Counted from the first letter of the stretch, positions 1 to 7,808 are shown. The stretch: 27,520 nt of DNA from Ruminococcus sp. (GCA_017544125.1 JAFYET010000143.1:1-27520), one strand, 5' to 3'. A program made the numbers and translations. The notes: generated from the letters alone by a model not told the origin.

Positions 1-11
1 CCCTTGACCTG

Positions 12-38
12 CAAGCCCTTTTTGAGGAAAAGGGCTTG
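12..38. repeat. Perfect inverted repeat at the left edge
   Basis: An 11-bp perfect stem (CAAGCCCTTTT at 12-22, AAAAGGGCTTG at 28-38) encloses a 5-nt loop. It lies downstream of sigF on the minus strand, where a terminator would be expected. No T-run follows the stem on either strand, so it is not a convincing intrinsic terminator. It may be the edge of a dispersed palindromic element that continues outside the window. Confidence 0.5.
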
Positions 39-93
39 ACCCCAAAACCTTCTTGTGTTTTTGTTATCCCTACAACTATCGGTAACAGGTTCT

Positions 94-756
94 TCACCCA
101 TTAAGCACAGCGTACAGGGCTTGCATTATCTTCTTTTCCCGTCTGGAGACCTGCACCTGGGTCATACTGAGGGCGGAGGCGGTGGCGGATTGGGTCTTAT
201 TCTCGAAATAGCGCATATACACGAGCTTTCTGTCATTACTATCAAGGCGGGAGAGGGCTTCGTAGAGGGCGAGGCGGTCGGTTATCTCGGTATCGGGGGC
301 GGGGGTGGGGATATCCGTCTGGTGCTCGCCGTCGTCGTCCCACTCGGTAAGGCTCACGGCAGGGCGGGCGGAGGCTATGGCTTCGGTGACAAGCTCCTCG
401 CTCTCGCCGAGGGCGGCGGCAAGCTGCGGCACGGTGGGCTCTATGCCGGTATCGCAGAGAATACGCTCACGCTCTCTTGCCACACGCAGGGAAAGCTCCT
501 TTAGCGGGCGGGAGACCTTGACCTGACCGCCGTCACGGAACAGTCGTCTTATCTCGCCGAGGATAACGGGAACGGCGTAGGTGGAGAACCTGACACCCCG
601 CCCCTCATCAAAGCCCCTTGCCGCCTTGACGAGCCCCAGCGACCCTGCCGAGAACAGCTCATCATACTCAATCCCACGCCCACGCAGGCGGTTGGCGCAC
701 AGGCGCACAAGCCCCATATTATCCTTAACGAGGGCATCTATTCTATCGTCTGTCAC
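94..756 (-). CDS. sigF: RNA polymerase sporulation sigma factor, sigma-F
   Basis: A 220-residue sigma-70 family protein that directs early forespore transcription in spore-formers. Region 2 spans about residues 8-85, with the NMGLVRLCANR start, a DELFSAGSLGL core-binding stretch and RFSTYAVPVILGEIRR, the signature of the SigF/SigG group. The region 4 helix-turn-helix is at about 168-215 (LDSNDRKLVYMRYFENKT ... VQVSRREKKI). Third position behind SpoIIAA and SpoIIAB makes it SigF rather than SigG. The start is GTG at 756, preceded by AAAGG eight bases upstream, and the gap from spoIIAB is only 6 bases. It is somewhat shorter than the Bacillus protein (about 255 residues). By homology its activity is blocked by SpoIIAB and released by dephosphorylated SpoIIAA. 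Confidence 0.95.
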   Translation of the reverse strand: MTDDRIDALVKDNMGLVRLCANRLRGRGIEYDELFSAGSLGLVKAARGFDEGRGVRFSTYAVPVILGEIRRLFRDGGQVKVSRPLKELSLRVARERERILCDTGIEPTVPQLAAALGESEELVTEAIASARPAVSLTEWDDDGEHQTDIPTPAPDTEITDRLALYEALSRLDSNDRKLVYMRYFENKTQSATASALSMTQVQVSRREKKIMQALYAVLNG

Positions 757-762
757 GGGGGA

Positions 763-1197
763 TTACCTTTTATATATGTATTTTTCGAGGGTGAGGGTGG
801 TGCCTTTGCCGGGGGCGCTCCTGACCCTGAGCTTATCGCAGAAGCTCTGCATTATGGCAAAGCCGAGACCTGCACGCTCCTCCTCGGGGGCGGTGGTGAA
901 AAGCGGCTCCATAGCCTTTGTGATATCCTCGATACCTGCGCCCTTATCCTTTATAAGAATTTTAGCCCTGCCGCTGTCAAAGAGCTTTATTTCAAGGGTG
1001 ACGAGCCCATGGGTATTACGGTAGCCGTGGACGATAGCGTTTGTCACACCCTCGGAGACGGCGGTCTTAAGCTCGGCAATGACCGAAACATCAGCCCCCT
1101 CGGCGGCAAGAAAGCCGCTGACAGCGAGCCTTGCGAGCCCCTCGTTCTCGGAATGAGAGGGGAATACGAGCTTTATATGGTTTTTAAGCGTTTTCAT
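763..1197 (-). CDS. spoIIAB: Anti-sigma-F factor and SpoIIAA kinase
   Basis: A 144-residue GHKL-fold ATPase/kinase that holds sigma-F inactive and phosphorylates SpoIIAA. Visible motifs are the N-box (ELKTAVSEGVTNAIVHGY, about residues 42-59), the G1 box DKGAGIEDI and the ATP-lid/G2 region TTAPEEERAGLGFAIMQ, all closely matching Bacillus SpoIIAB. An in-frame GTG at 1206 would give a slightly longer protein. The ATG at 1197 is preferred because AAGGAG (1207-1212) sits 9 bases upstream of it and would abut the GTG. It starts 5 bases after the spoIIAA stop and ends 6 bases before sigF. Confidence 0.95.
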   Translation of the reverse strand: MKTLKNHIKLVFPSHSENEGLARLAVSGFLAAEGADVSVIAELKTAVSEGVTNAIVHGYRNTHGLVTLEIKLFDSGRAKILIKDKGAGIEDITKAMEPLFTTAPEEERAGLGFAIMQSFCDKLRVRSAPGKGTTLTLEKYIYKR

Positions 1198-1202
1198 TAT
1201 TA

Positions 1203-1544
1203 TCACTCCTTTACTGTGCCGCTATGGGCGGTATAGACTATCCTGACGATACGCTCGACCGAGGCGAGGCGGATAAGGCGCTCGATAGGCGGGGTAGGGT
1301 TAGCTATGAGCAGGTCGGCACCCATATCGTGCATACGCTTATAGCGCCCCATAACAAGCCCGATGCCCGATGAATCCATAAATGTAACGCCCGAAAAATC
1401 GAGCACCAGCAGGGCGGGGCGGTATTTAGTCACCGCAATATCGGTCTGCTCTCTTATGGGGCGGGTATTATGGTGGTCAAGCTCGCCTTTTAAAAAGACG
1501 CTCAATATACGCCGCTCGGCGCAGTAGTTGATAGTGGGAAGCAT
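1203..1544 (-). CDS. spoIIAA: Anti-anti-sigma factor
   Basis: A 113-residue STAS-domain protein, first gene of the sigma-F operon. It sequesters SpoIIAB when unphosphorylated and so frees sigma-F. The motif FMDSSGIGLV carries the phospho-acceptor serine. With the ATG at 1544 this is Ser58, the same number as in Bacillus subtilis SpoIIAA, which supports this start. A further argument is AAAGGAG six bases upstream of that ATG. A longer ORF from 1574 would begin inside a small palindrome and has no ribosome binding site. Confidence 0.94.
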   Translation of the reverse strand: MLPTINYCAERRILSVFLKGELDHHNTRPIREQTDIAVTKYRPALLVLDFSGVTFMDSSGIGLVMGRYKRMHDMGADLLIANPTPPIERLIRLASVERIVRIVYTAHSGTVKE

Positions 1545-1560
1545 AGGGGACTCCTTTCTT

Positions 1561-1575
1561 AATGCATTATGCATT
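1561..1575. repeat. 15-bp palindrome in the spoIIAA leader
   Basis: AATGCATTATGCATT is a perfect inverted repeat of two 7-base arms around one central base. It ends 16 bp upstream of the spoIIAA start codon and just upstream of its Shine-Dalgarno. Its place suggests a dimeric-regulator operator or a small mRNA hairpin, but no known consensus is matched. Confidence 0.4.
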
Positions 1576-1615
1576 GTATGCGGTTATGCAAGAATATGAA
1601 ATCAAATCTGAAAAT

Positions 1616-1649
1616 ATTATACTGCCTGTCCGAGGGGGATTTGGTCGAA
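1616..1649 (-). promoter_or_regulatory. Candidate spoIIA promoter with a 0A-box-like site
   Basis: On the minus strand TATAAT lies at 1616-1621, 72 bp upstream of spoIIAA. About 22 bp further upstream, 1643-1649 reads GGTCGAA on the plus strand, a 6/7 match to the Spo0A box TGTCGAA. No good -35 hexamer at 16-18 bp and no clear sigma-H motif was found. In Bacillus this operon is controlled by sigma-H and Spo0A; the assignment here is tentative. Confidence 0.35.
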
Positions 1650-1839
1650 AACGGGGCGCAAAAACATGGGGCAAATGTAAATTTTTTGAAAAGAATCGGA
1701 AGGGAGTTAATCAAAATGGCATTTTGACGGGATTTCTTTGAAAACTTGTTTAAACAGTTCTTGCATAATACACAAATATTTCTTTTACGGGTTGTGCAAA
1801 AGATACAAAGGTAAAAATCGCCCAAAAAAATTCAAACTA

Positions 1840-1847
1840 AAACGTTT
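1840..1847. promoter_or_regulatory. AAACGTTT palindrome abutting the operon promoter
   Basis: An 8-bp palindrome with a central CG lies 8 bp upstream of the -35 box of the transport-operon promoter. LacI-family operators have CG-centred palindromes of this kind, and such regulators often control sugar-transport operons. The outer bases are not symmetric, so it is only a candidate operator. Confidence 0.25.
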
Positions 1848-1855
1848 ACGCCGCC

Positions 1856-1884
1856 TTGACAAAAAGTCTTGTAATTGGTATAAT
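1856..1884 (+). promoter_or_regulatory. Consensus sigma-A promoter of the transport operon
   Basis: TTGACA (1856-1861) and TATAAT (1879-1884) are separated by exactly 17 bp, a perfect housekeeping promoter. Transcription should begin near 1891, leaving about 245 nt of untranslated leader before the first ATPase gene at 2138. It probably drives all ten genes up to the terminator at 15642. Confidence 0.85.
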
Positions 1885-2002
1885 TAAGATTAGCTAAATA
1901 AGCCCTTTTTGATGATTTTTACTAAAAGTTAAGTAAATTTCCACAAGGATAAATGCAAAAATTGAACAATTTAACTATAACATGAGCAGCCGTGAGGGTA
2001 TT

Positions 2003-2128
2003 ATGGCTGTATGTACAAAATGCACAAGCTATCATGTCTGCGGGAACGGTACGCATATATTAACCAATGTACCGGTTTTTTTAGCGGCGTTATGTGACAG
2101 CGGCGTGAGGGGAATGTGCGTTTTCTGA
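2003..2128 (+). CDS. Possible Cys-rich leader micro-ORF
   Basis: An ATG at 2003 with GAGGG four bases upstream opens a 41-codon frame rich in cysteine (CTKC, HVC, LC, MC). It stops at 2126-2128, nine bases before the first ATPase gene; an upstream ATG at 1982 in the same frame has no ribosome binding site. It lies wholly within the inferred leader and spans the hairpin at 2047-2082. Such a short frame can easily occur by chance; it could be a regulatory leader peptide, a small protein or nothing. No family is recognised. Confidence 0.22.
   Translation: MAVCTKCTSYHVCGNGTHILTNVPVFLAALCDSGVRGMCVF
2047..2082 (+). terminator. Terminator-like hairpin in the operon leader
   Basis: CGGTAC (2047-2052) pairs with GTACCG (2069-2074), followed by one G and seven T residues (2076-2082). 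The stem is short and the loop long, so strength is doubtful. AACC (2062-2065) could alternatively pair with GGTT (2074-2077), an exclusive structure. Its position inside the leader suggests an attenuator; this is inferred. Confidence 0.35.
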
Positions 2129-2137
2129 GGTAAGTAT

Positions 2138-2836
2138 ATGGGCAAAAGCGATTTACAAAGCTCTGTGATCCTGGAAGCCAAGGACGTAGGGCGGGATTTT
2201 AAAATAGGCGACGGCAGCGTCGTTTCGGCGCTCAAGGGCATAAATGCCGAGATAGAGAAGGGCACGCTCACGATACTGAGGGGGCGCTCGGGCAGCGGGA
2301 AGACCACGCTGATAAACATTCTCGGCGCACTTGACAAGCCCACAAGGGGCAGCGTTATTTTCGACGGGAAGGACATCACGAAGTTAGGCGAAGCCAAACG
2401 TGATGACCTGCGGCGATATGAAATGGCGTTTGTGTTCCAGTCGGTAGCTTTGATGTCGGGAATGACGGCATATGAAAATGTTGAGTTCGGGCTGAGGCTC
2501 GCAGGGTATCCTTACAAGATGAGGGACAAGCGGGTAAAGGAAGTGCTCGAAAACGTAGGTCTTGGCAAGAGAATGCACCACAGACCGCCGGAGATGTCGG
2601 GCGGTGAGCAGCAGAGGGTGGCTATTGCAAGGGCGATAGCGCACAACCCGAAGATAATCTTTGCTGACGAGCCGACGGCGGAGCTTGACACGGCAACGGG
2701 GCTCCATGTGGTAAAGCTCTTCAAGGAGCTGGTGGCGAGGCACGGCATGACGATAATCATGACTACTCACGACCCGAGCATGGTAGACATTGCCGACAAG
2801 GTATACACTTTAGAGGACGGTGAGACAGTTGAGTGA
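2138..2836 (+). CDS. ABC transporter ATP-binding protein, LolD/MacB type
   Basis: A 232-residue stand-alone nucleotide-binding protein with every catalytic motif: Walker A GRSGSGKTT (49-57), Q-loop Gln101, signature MSGGEQQR (153-160), Walker B IIFADE (173-178, Glu178) and H-loop His211. Its length and signature match the LolD/MacB/FtsE class. It is much shorter than MsmX/MalK-type sugar-importer ATPases of about 370 residues with a TOBE domain, and no such domain is seen. A GAGG sequence lies 9 bases upstream of the ATG. It is the first gene of the operon, and its end overlaps the possible start of the second ATPase. No FtsX/MacB-like membrane partner is encoded nearby, so its partners are uncertain; the permeases of the same operon are the obvious candidates. 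Confidence 0.9.
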   Translation: MGKSDLQSSVILEAKDVGRDFKIGDGSVVSALKGINAEIEKGTLTILRGRSGSGKTTLINILGALDKPTRGSVIFDGKDITKLGEAKRDDLRRYEMAFVFQSVALMSGMTAYENVEFGLRLAGYPYKMRDKRVKEVLENVGLGKRMHHRPPEMSGGEQQRVAIARAIAHNPKIIFADEPTAELDTATGLHVVKLFKELVARHGMTIIMTTHDPSMVDIADKVYTLEDGETVE

Positions 2837-3779
2837 AGTGACCGCCGTTAATGAAGAGATGACCGCCGACAGCGGCGAATACATGATAAGATGCGAGAAT
2901 TTAGTTAAGATATACAAGACCGATGAGGTAGAGGTAGTGGCTTTGCAGGGGCTTGACCTTGATGTAAAGAAAGGCGAGCTGATGGCGATAGTCGGCAACT
3001 CGGGAAGCGGCAAATCGACGCTTCTGAATATGCTCGGGGGGCTTGACAGACCCTCGGCGGGGAGCCTTTACATCGACGGGAAGAACCTTTTGAAATTCTC
3101 GGACAAGGACTATATGCAGTACAAGCGGGAGACTGTGGGGTTTGTATGGCAGAACAATGCGAGGAACCTCATACCGTATCTCACGGCACAGCAGAACGTT
3201 GAGATGCCCATGATACTCTCATCTAAAAAGGAGAGGAAGGCAAGGGCAGCGGAGCTGCTTGGCAAGGTGGGGCTCTCCCACAGGAAAAATTCAAGGCTTG
3301 ATCAGATGTCGGGCGGTGAACAGCAGCGTGTGGCGATAGCCATTGCGCTTGCCAACAACCCACGGCTTCTGCTTGCAGACGAGCCCACGGGCTCGGTAGA
3401 TACAAAGACCTCGAACATGATACTTGATATTTTCAAGGAGCTTAACCGCACCGAGGGCATCACGGTAGTGATAGTCACCCACGATGTAAAGCTCGCAAAC
3501 CACATTGACCGTGTGGTGGCTATCAGGGACGGGCGAACGAGCTCGGAGATAGTAAGGAAACGCTCCTACAAGGCTGAGCTTGATGAAATGGGCGATATGC
3601 TCACACCTGATGAAGAGGGTGAGGAGCAGACGCACGAAGAGCTTGCCGTACTTGACCGCTCGGGAAGGCTTCAGATACCCAAGGAACACTTGGAGGCTAT
3701 GGGGCTGCACGGGGGCGACAGAGTAAGGGTAGAGCTTGACAGTGACGGGCAGGGGATAAGGCTGATACCGCCGTCATGA
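2820..3779 (+). CDS. ABC ATPase with C-terminal AbrB-like domain
   Basis: With the GTG start at 2820 this is a 319-residue protein. An ABC ATPase domain spans about residues 22-240: Walker A GNSGSGKST (59-67), Gln111, MSGGEQQR (163-170), Glu188 and His221, all intact. An acidic linker (about 255-274) leads to residues 276-316, whose pattern LDRSGRLQIPKEH ... GGDRVRVE fits the SpoVT/AbrB/MazE swapped-hairpin fold. That fold binds DNA in transcription factors but can also serve dimerisation. The start is uncertain: GTG 2820 overlaps the previous gene by 17 bp, and ATG 2859 or ATG 2883 (just before the conserved IRCENL) are alternatives. It probably forms a heterodimer with the preceding ATPase. 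The domain call rests on pattern only. Confidence 0.85.
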   Translation: MRQLSEVTAVNEEMTADSGEYMIRCENLVKIYKTDEVEVVALQGLDLDVKKGELMAIVGNSGSGKSTLLNMLGGLDRPSAGSLYIDGKNLLKFSDKDYMQYKRETVGFVWQNNARNLIPYLTAQQNVEMPMILSSKKERKARAAELLGKVGLSHRKNSRLDQMSGGEQQRVAIAIALANNPRLLLADEPTGSVDTKTSNMILDIFKELNRTEGITVVIVTHDVKLANHIDRVVAIRDGRTSSEIVRKRSYKAELDEMGDMLTPDEEGEEQTHEELAVLDRSGRLQIPKEHLEAMGLHGGDRVRVELDSDGQGIRLIPPS

Positions 3780-3892
3780 AGGAAGCAGGAGGTATAAGGC
3801 AGGCAAAGGCTTGCGGCTTTTTGCTTTGGAAACAAGTAATATACCGTTTGGGTGAAATATCAGCAAATTAAGTAAGAAAGGTGGACTAAACA

Positions 3893-6823
3893 GTGAAACA
3901 CACAGGGTTTAGGCGCATTGCTTCGTCGGCTCTGGCGGCTGCGATAGTGCTTTCCATGACACCCGCTGCGCTTGCAGATGATACTGCGGGCAGCGAAGCG
4001 TCGGCAGCTTTGGTAGATGCTGCCAAGAGGGAAAACACATACAGTGCATATCTTAAAAGGTATGCTGATGCAGAACGCCCGGGTGAAGAAGCAACAGTCT
4101 ACGGCAAGGACTTCAAGGCTGTGGACGGTTCGGACATTACCTGTTCGGTCGAGTCGGTTGACGGAAAGGACAGCGTATTCAAATGGGCGAGCCAGACAGG
4201 TCAGGTGGACTTTACCGTAAACATTCCCAAGACAGGTCTTTATTTTGCGGAGATAAGCTATGAGGCGCTCGAGGGCACTACCTCGGACGTTGAGTTTGCT
4301 TTGCGCATTGACGGAAAGACCCCATATGCGACAGCAGAGCGTATCACGCTGCCGAAGGTCTGGGTAAACGAATCGGGCGACGAGATCAAGCAGGACACGA
4401 AGGGCAACGACATACGCACCGCTCAGAGAGAGGAAGTTATGTGGCAGGTGAAGGACATCGAGGACATCGACGGTCTTTCAAACGAGCCGCTGGCATTCTA
4501 CATGGAGCAGGGCACACACACCATCACGCTTGATTCCGAGAAGGCTCAGTTTGCGATAGAATACATCAAGTTCCACAATCACGAGGCTCTCAAGGGCTAT
4601 GACCCCGACGCAGTTGATCACGACATGGCATCGGGTCAGAGGATAACTCTCGAGGGCGAGCTTGCAAAATACAAGTCGTCAAAGACACTGTTCCCCACCT
4701 CGGACAATACATCCTACATGACCTCCTCCTCCAACGGCTCATCGCCGACGAAGGAAAAGTACAACACCATAGGCGGTCAGGGCAACTGGAACAAATCTAC
4801 CGAATCAGTTACATGGGAGTTCAACGTAGACGCAGCAGGCTGGTACAAGGTAGGCATAAGAGCCAGACAGGACCAGATGCGTGGTATGTACTCCAACAGA
4901 AGGCTTTATATAAACGGTGAGGTACCCTGCAAGGAAGCTGACCAGATAAAGTTCTTCTATGACACCGAATGGAACGTCACAACACCTGCTATGGGCGATG
5001 AGACGGTATACTTCTATCTCGAATCGGGCAAGAACACTCTTACGCTCGAGGCTATTCCCGGCGAGATAGGCGAGATAATGGACGAGATCGACGATATTGT
5101 TTACAATACAAACAGCTATTACAGACAGATACGTCAGATCACAGGTCCTTCACCCGACGAATATAACAACTACAACATAGACAAGGCACTTCCTGACTGC
5201 ATCAAGGACTTTGAGAAGTTCTCAAAGCAGCTGATAGATGCACAGAAGAAGATAGAGAGCCTTTCAGGCACAGGCGGTACCGAGGCGGTAACGCTGAGAA
5301 CAATGTCGATAATACTTGACAAGTGTGTTGACAAGCCTGACAGGATACCCTCTATGATGTCACAGATCAAGGACAACATCACGGCTGTTTCGGCGTGGGT
5401 AACACAGTACCGCTTCCAGCCGCTTGAGGTCGATATGATAGAGCTCTGCACAAAGGACGAGGATTTCACATCTACCGACAGCTCGTTCTTCAAGGGTCTT
5501 TCCTACGGCTTCTCCAAGTTCATAGGCTCATTCTTTGAGGATTACAACTCGCTTTCAGACCTTGATGAGGACTCGAGCGACGTTATGACAGCCTGGATAA
5601 CCACAGGCCGTGACAACGCAAAGATAGTTACAAACCTTATAAACAACGAATACAACCTTACAGCAAACACCAAGATAAACGTTAAGCTCGTTGTCGGCGG
5701 TATAGTTGAGGCAACATTCTCGGGCAAGGGTCCTGACATAGCGCTCTTCCTCGGAGGTGACTACCCGATACAGCTTGCGGCGAGGGACGTTCTAGTCGAT
5801 CTGTCGAAGATGGACGGGTTTGACGACGTAATCAAGAACTTCTCGAAGGACGCAACGGTGCTTTACCAGTACAACGGCGGCACATACGGCATACCTCTCG
5901 AGCAGCAGTTCCCGATGCTCTTCTACCGCTCGGATATCCTTGAAGAGTACAACATCGACCCTGAGACAGACCTTGCTACATGGGACGGGCTGATAAACGT
6001 TCTTCCCGCACTCCAGCGTAACTACATGGAGGTAGGTCTGATACTTGCTCAGATGGGCTCGGCAGGCGTTACACAGATCTCGGCTACCACCGAGGCAGGC
6101 AACACCTTCGCTATGCTGCTTTTACAGCAGGGCATGAACTATTATAATGAGGATCAGACAAAGACCAACTTTGACACAAACGAGGCTGTAAACGCATTTG
6201 ACAAGTGGACTAAGTTCTACACCACATACAGCTTCTCGCAGACATACGACGCATTCACACGTTTCAGAATGGGCGATATGCCTATCATCATCAACAACTA
6301 CGGCTTTGCTAACCAGCTTGCAACTGCTGCACCCGAGATCAAGGGCTGCTGGAACTTCCAGCCTGTTCCCGGCACGGTACAGCCAGACGGCTCTATCAAC
6401 CACGCAGCAAGCTCGGCAGGCGCAGGTGTTGTAATATTCAAGACAGCACCCAATGTTGACGATGCATGGGATTTCGTAAAGTGGTTCACTTCCACAGAGA
6501 CACAGACAGCATACGGTCAGGACATCGAGGCAGTTCTCGGTACACTCGGTCGTTACGCTTCTGCAAACGTTGAGACTCTCGGTCAGCTCTCATGGACGAC
6601 TTCTGAGTACGCCAAGCTCAGAGAGCAGCTCGATTCACAGGTAGAGATACCCGTAATACCTGCTTCCTACGGCGTAACAAGAAACCTTATGAACGCATTC
6701 AGACAGGTAGTTAATGATGCTGACAACGCAAGAGACACACTCTTCTGGTACAACAAGGACATCAACGACGAGATCAAGCGTAAGCTCGAAGACCTTGATA
6801 TGTACGACTATGACAAGGAATAA
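3893..6823 (+). CDS. Large extracellular solute-binding protein with glycan-binding-like modules
   Basis: A 976-residue secreted protein. Residues 1-29 are a Sec signal peptide ending AALA-DD; there is no lipobox cysteine and no C-terminal membrane segment. Two beta-rich modules resembling galactose-binding/CBM jelly rolls lie at about 60-225 and 250-405. A mostly helical stretch follows (about 425-560), then a type 1 solute-binding domain of normal size (about 563-976) with the features GPDIALFLGGDYPIQLA, YGIPLEQQFPMLFYR and DDAWDFVKWF. The start is GTG at 3893, with AAAGGTGG about 9 bases upstream. It directly precedes two sugar-permease genes and should deliver a carbohydrate-type ligand to them. 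The ligand is unknown, and the domain limits are estimates. Confidence 0.85.
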   Translation: MKHTGFRRIASSALAAAIVLSMTPAALADDTAGSEASAALVDAAKRENTYSAYLKRYADAERPGEEATVYGKDFKAVDGSDITCSVESVDGKDSVFKWASQTGQVDFTVNIPKTGLYFAEISYEALEGTTSDVEFALRIDGKTPYATAERITLPKVWVNESGDEIKQDTKGNDIRTAQREEVMWQVKDIEDIDGLSNEPLAFYMEQGTHTITLDSEKAQFAIEYIKFHNHEALKGYDPDAVDHDMASGQRITLEGELAKYKSSKTLFPTSDNTSYMTSSSNGSSPTKEKYNTIGGQGNWNKSTESVTWEFNVDAAGWYKVGIRARQDQMRGMYSNRRLYINGEVPCKEADQIKFFYDTEWNVTTPAMGDETVYFYLESGKNTLTLEAIPGEIGEIMDEIDDIVYNTNSYYRQIRQITGPSPDEYNNYNIDKALPDCIKDFEKFSKQLIDAQKKIESLSGTGGTEAVTLRTMSIILDKCVDKPDRIPSMMSQIKDNITAVSAWVTQYRFQPLEVDMIELCTKDEDFTSTDSSFFKGLSYGFSKFIGSFFEDYNSLSDLDEDSSDVMTAWITTGRDNAKIVTNLINNEYNLTANTKINVKLVVGGIVEATFSGKGPDIALFLGGDYPIQLAARDVLVDLSKMDGFDDVIKNFSKDATVLYQYNGGTYGIPLEQQFPMLFYRSDILEEYNIDPETDLATWDGLINVLPALQRNYMEVGLILAQMGSAGVTQISATTEAGNTFAMLLLQQGMNYYNEDQTKTNFDTNEAVNAFDKWTKFYTTYSFSQTYDAFTRFRMGDMPIIINNYGFANQLATAAPEIKGCWNFQPVPGTVQPDGSINHAASSAGAGVVIFKTAPNVDDAWDFVKWFTSTETQTAYGQDIEAVLGTLGRYASANVETLGQLSWTTSEYAKLREQLDSQVEIPVIPASYGVTRNLMNAFRQVVNDADNARDTLFWYNKDINDEIKRKLEDLDMYDYDKE

Positions 6824-6842
6824 AGGAGGGAGTTATTGATAT

Positions 6843-7790
6843 ATGGCTAAGAATAATGCCGGCGGACAGCAAGTCCCGATGAACAAGGCAGGCAAATGGG
6901 CATATACGTGGCACATGGTCAAGGTCAACAAGGCCGCTTACGGGCTGCTGGCTCCCTTTATGATTCTGTTCACGATATTCCTGATAGTGCCGATCATAAT
7001 GAGTCTGCCTATAGGTTTCACAAACTTCAACATGGTACAGTTCCCCAAATTCGTGGGTCTGTCAAACTTCAAGACACTGTTTCTTAACGACGAGGTATTC
7101 CTTATAGCTATAAGAAATACTCTCATATTCGCAGTATTCACCGGTCCTTTCTCATACATACTCAGCTTCATACTTGCATGGCTGATAAATGAGATGCACC
7201 CGGTACTCAAAACGTTCTTCACATTCGTATTCTACGCACCTTCAATGACCACATCGGTTTATGTAATCTGGCAGCTGATCCTTTCGGGTGACGCTAACGG
7301 CTACATCAACTCGGTAATGATGGACATTGGTATATTCACACAGCCTGTACAGTTCCTTACAGACACCAAGTACATTCTCGGCGTATGTATAGTAGTTCAG
7401 CTGTGGATCTCAATGGGTGCGGGCTTCCTTGCACTTCGTGCGGGCTTCCAGAACATCGACCCTTCGATGTACGAGGCAGGCGCTATCGAGGGCATCAAGA
7501 ACAGATGGCAGGAGCTTTTCATGATAACCATTCCTTCGATGGGTCCTCAGCTCCTCTTCGCAGCTGTTCTTCAGATATCCTCTTCATTCACGGTAGGTGC
7601 CGTAGGTCAGGCACTTGTAGGTCTTCCTTCATCTGACTATGCAGCACACACTATCATGAACCACGCAACTGACTACGGCTACATCCGTTTCGAGATGGGC
7701 TACTCGGCGGCAATATGCTTTGTACTGTTCGCAGCCATGCTGCTTGCAAACAAGGGCATCAATTCACTGCTCGCCAAGTATCTTGACTAA
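6843..7790 (+). CDS. Sugar ABC transporter permease, LplB/UgpA-type (pair 1)
   Basis: A 315-residue inner-membrane protein with about six membrane segments, the first at about 36-58 (LLAPFMILFTIFLIVPIIM). The cytoplasmic EAA loop that docks the ATPase reads EAGAIEGIKNRWQELFMITIP near residues 217-237. Length and topology match the MalF/LplB branch of CUT1 importers. It begins 19 bp after the binding-protein gene, with AAGGAGGG at 6823-6830 and ATG at 6843. It forms a pair with the next gene. Confidence 0.92.
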   Translation: MAKNNAGGQQVPMNKAGKWAYTWHMVKVNKAAYGLLAPFMILFTIFLIVPIIMSLPIGFTNFNMVQFPKFVGLSNFKTLFLNDEVFLIAIRNTLIFAVFTGPFSYILSFILAWLINEMHPVLKTFFTFVFYAPSMTTSVYVIWQLILSGDANGYINSVMMDIGIFTQPVQFLTDTKYILGVCIVVQLWISMGAGFLALRAGFQNIDPSMYEAGAIEGIKNRWQELFMITIPSMGPQLLFAAVLQISSSFTVGAVGQALVGLPSSDYAAHTIMNHATDYGYIRFEMGYSAAICFVLFAAMLLANKGINSLLAKYLD

Positions 7791-7808
7791 GGGAGGTGAG
7801 TATACGAA

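Larger units (their letters stand above)
1545..2137. other. Divergent intergenic region without a clear gene
   Basis: This stretch of 593 bp separates the sporulation operon (leftward) from the transport operon (rightward). It is AT-rich up to about 1980. It holds the candidate spoIIA promoter, a TGTTTAAACA palindrome (1747-1756), the strong rightward promoter at 1856-1884, and a leader of about 245 nt with a terminator-like hairpin and a possible micro-ORF. The only long minus-strand frame (1559-1825) lacks a ribosome binding site and has an unprotein-like composition. Confidence 0.7.

Noticed and set aside
12..38. Hairpin at the left edge as the sigF terminator
   Set aside because: The stem is perfect but no T-run follows on either strand.
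55..504. 149-codon plus-strand ORF opposite sigF
   Set aside because: Gly-rich shadow frame antisense to a clear sigma factor gene.
1559..1825. 88-codon minus-strand ORF upstream of spoIIAA
   Set aside because: No ribosome binding site, Phe/Cys/Ile-rich composition of AT-rich noncoding DNA, and it covers the probable spoIIA promoter region.
3780..3892. Internal terminator or promoter between the ATPases and the binding protein
   Set aside because: GCAAA/TTTGC pairing is too weak and no -35/-10 pair at 16-18 bp was found, so the operon is taken as continuous.
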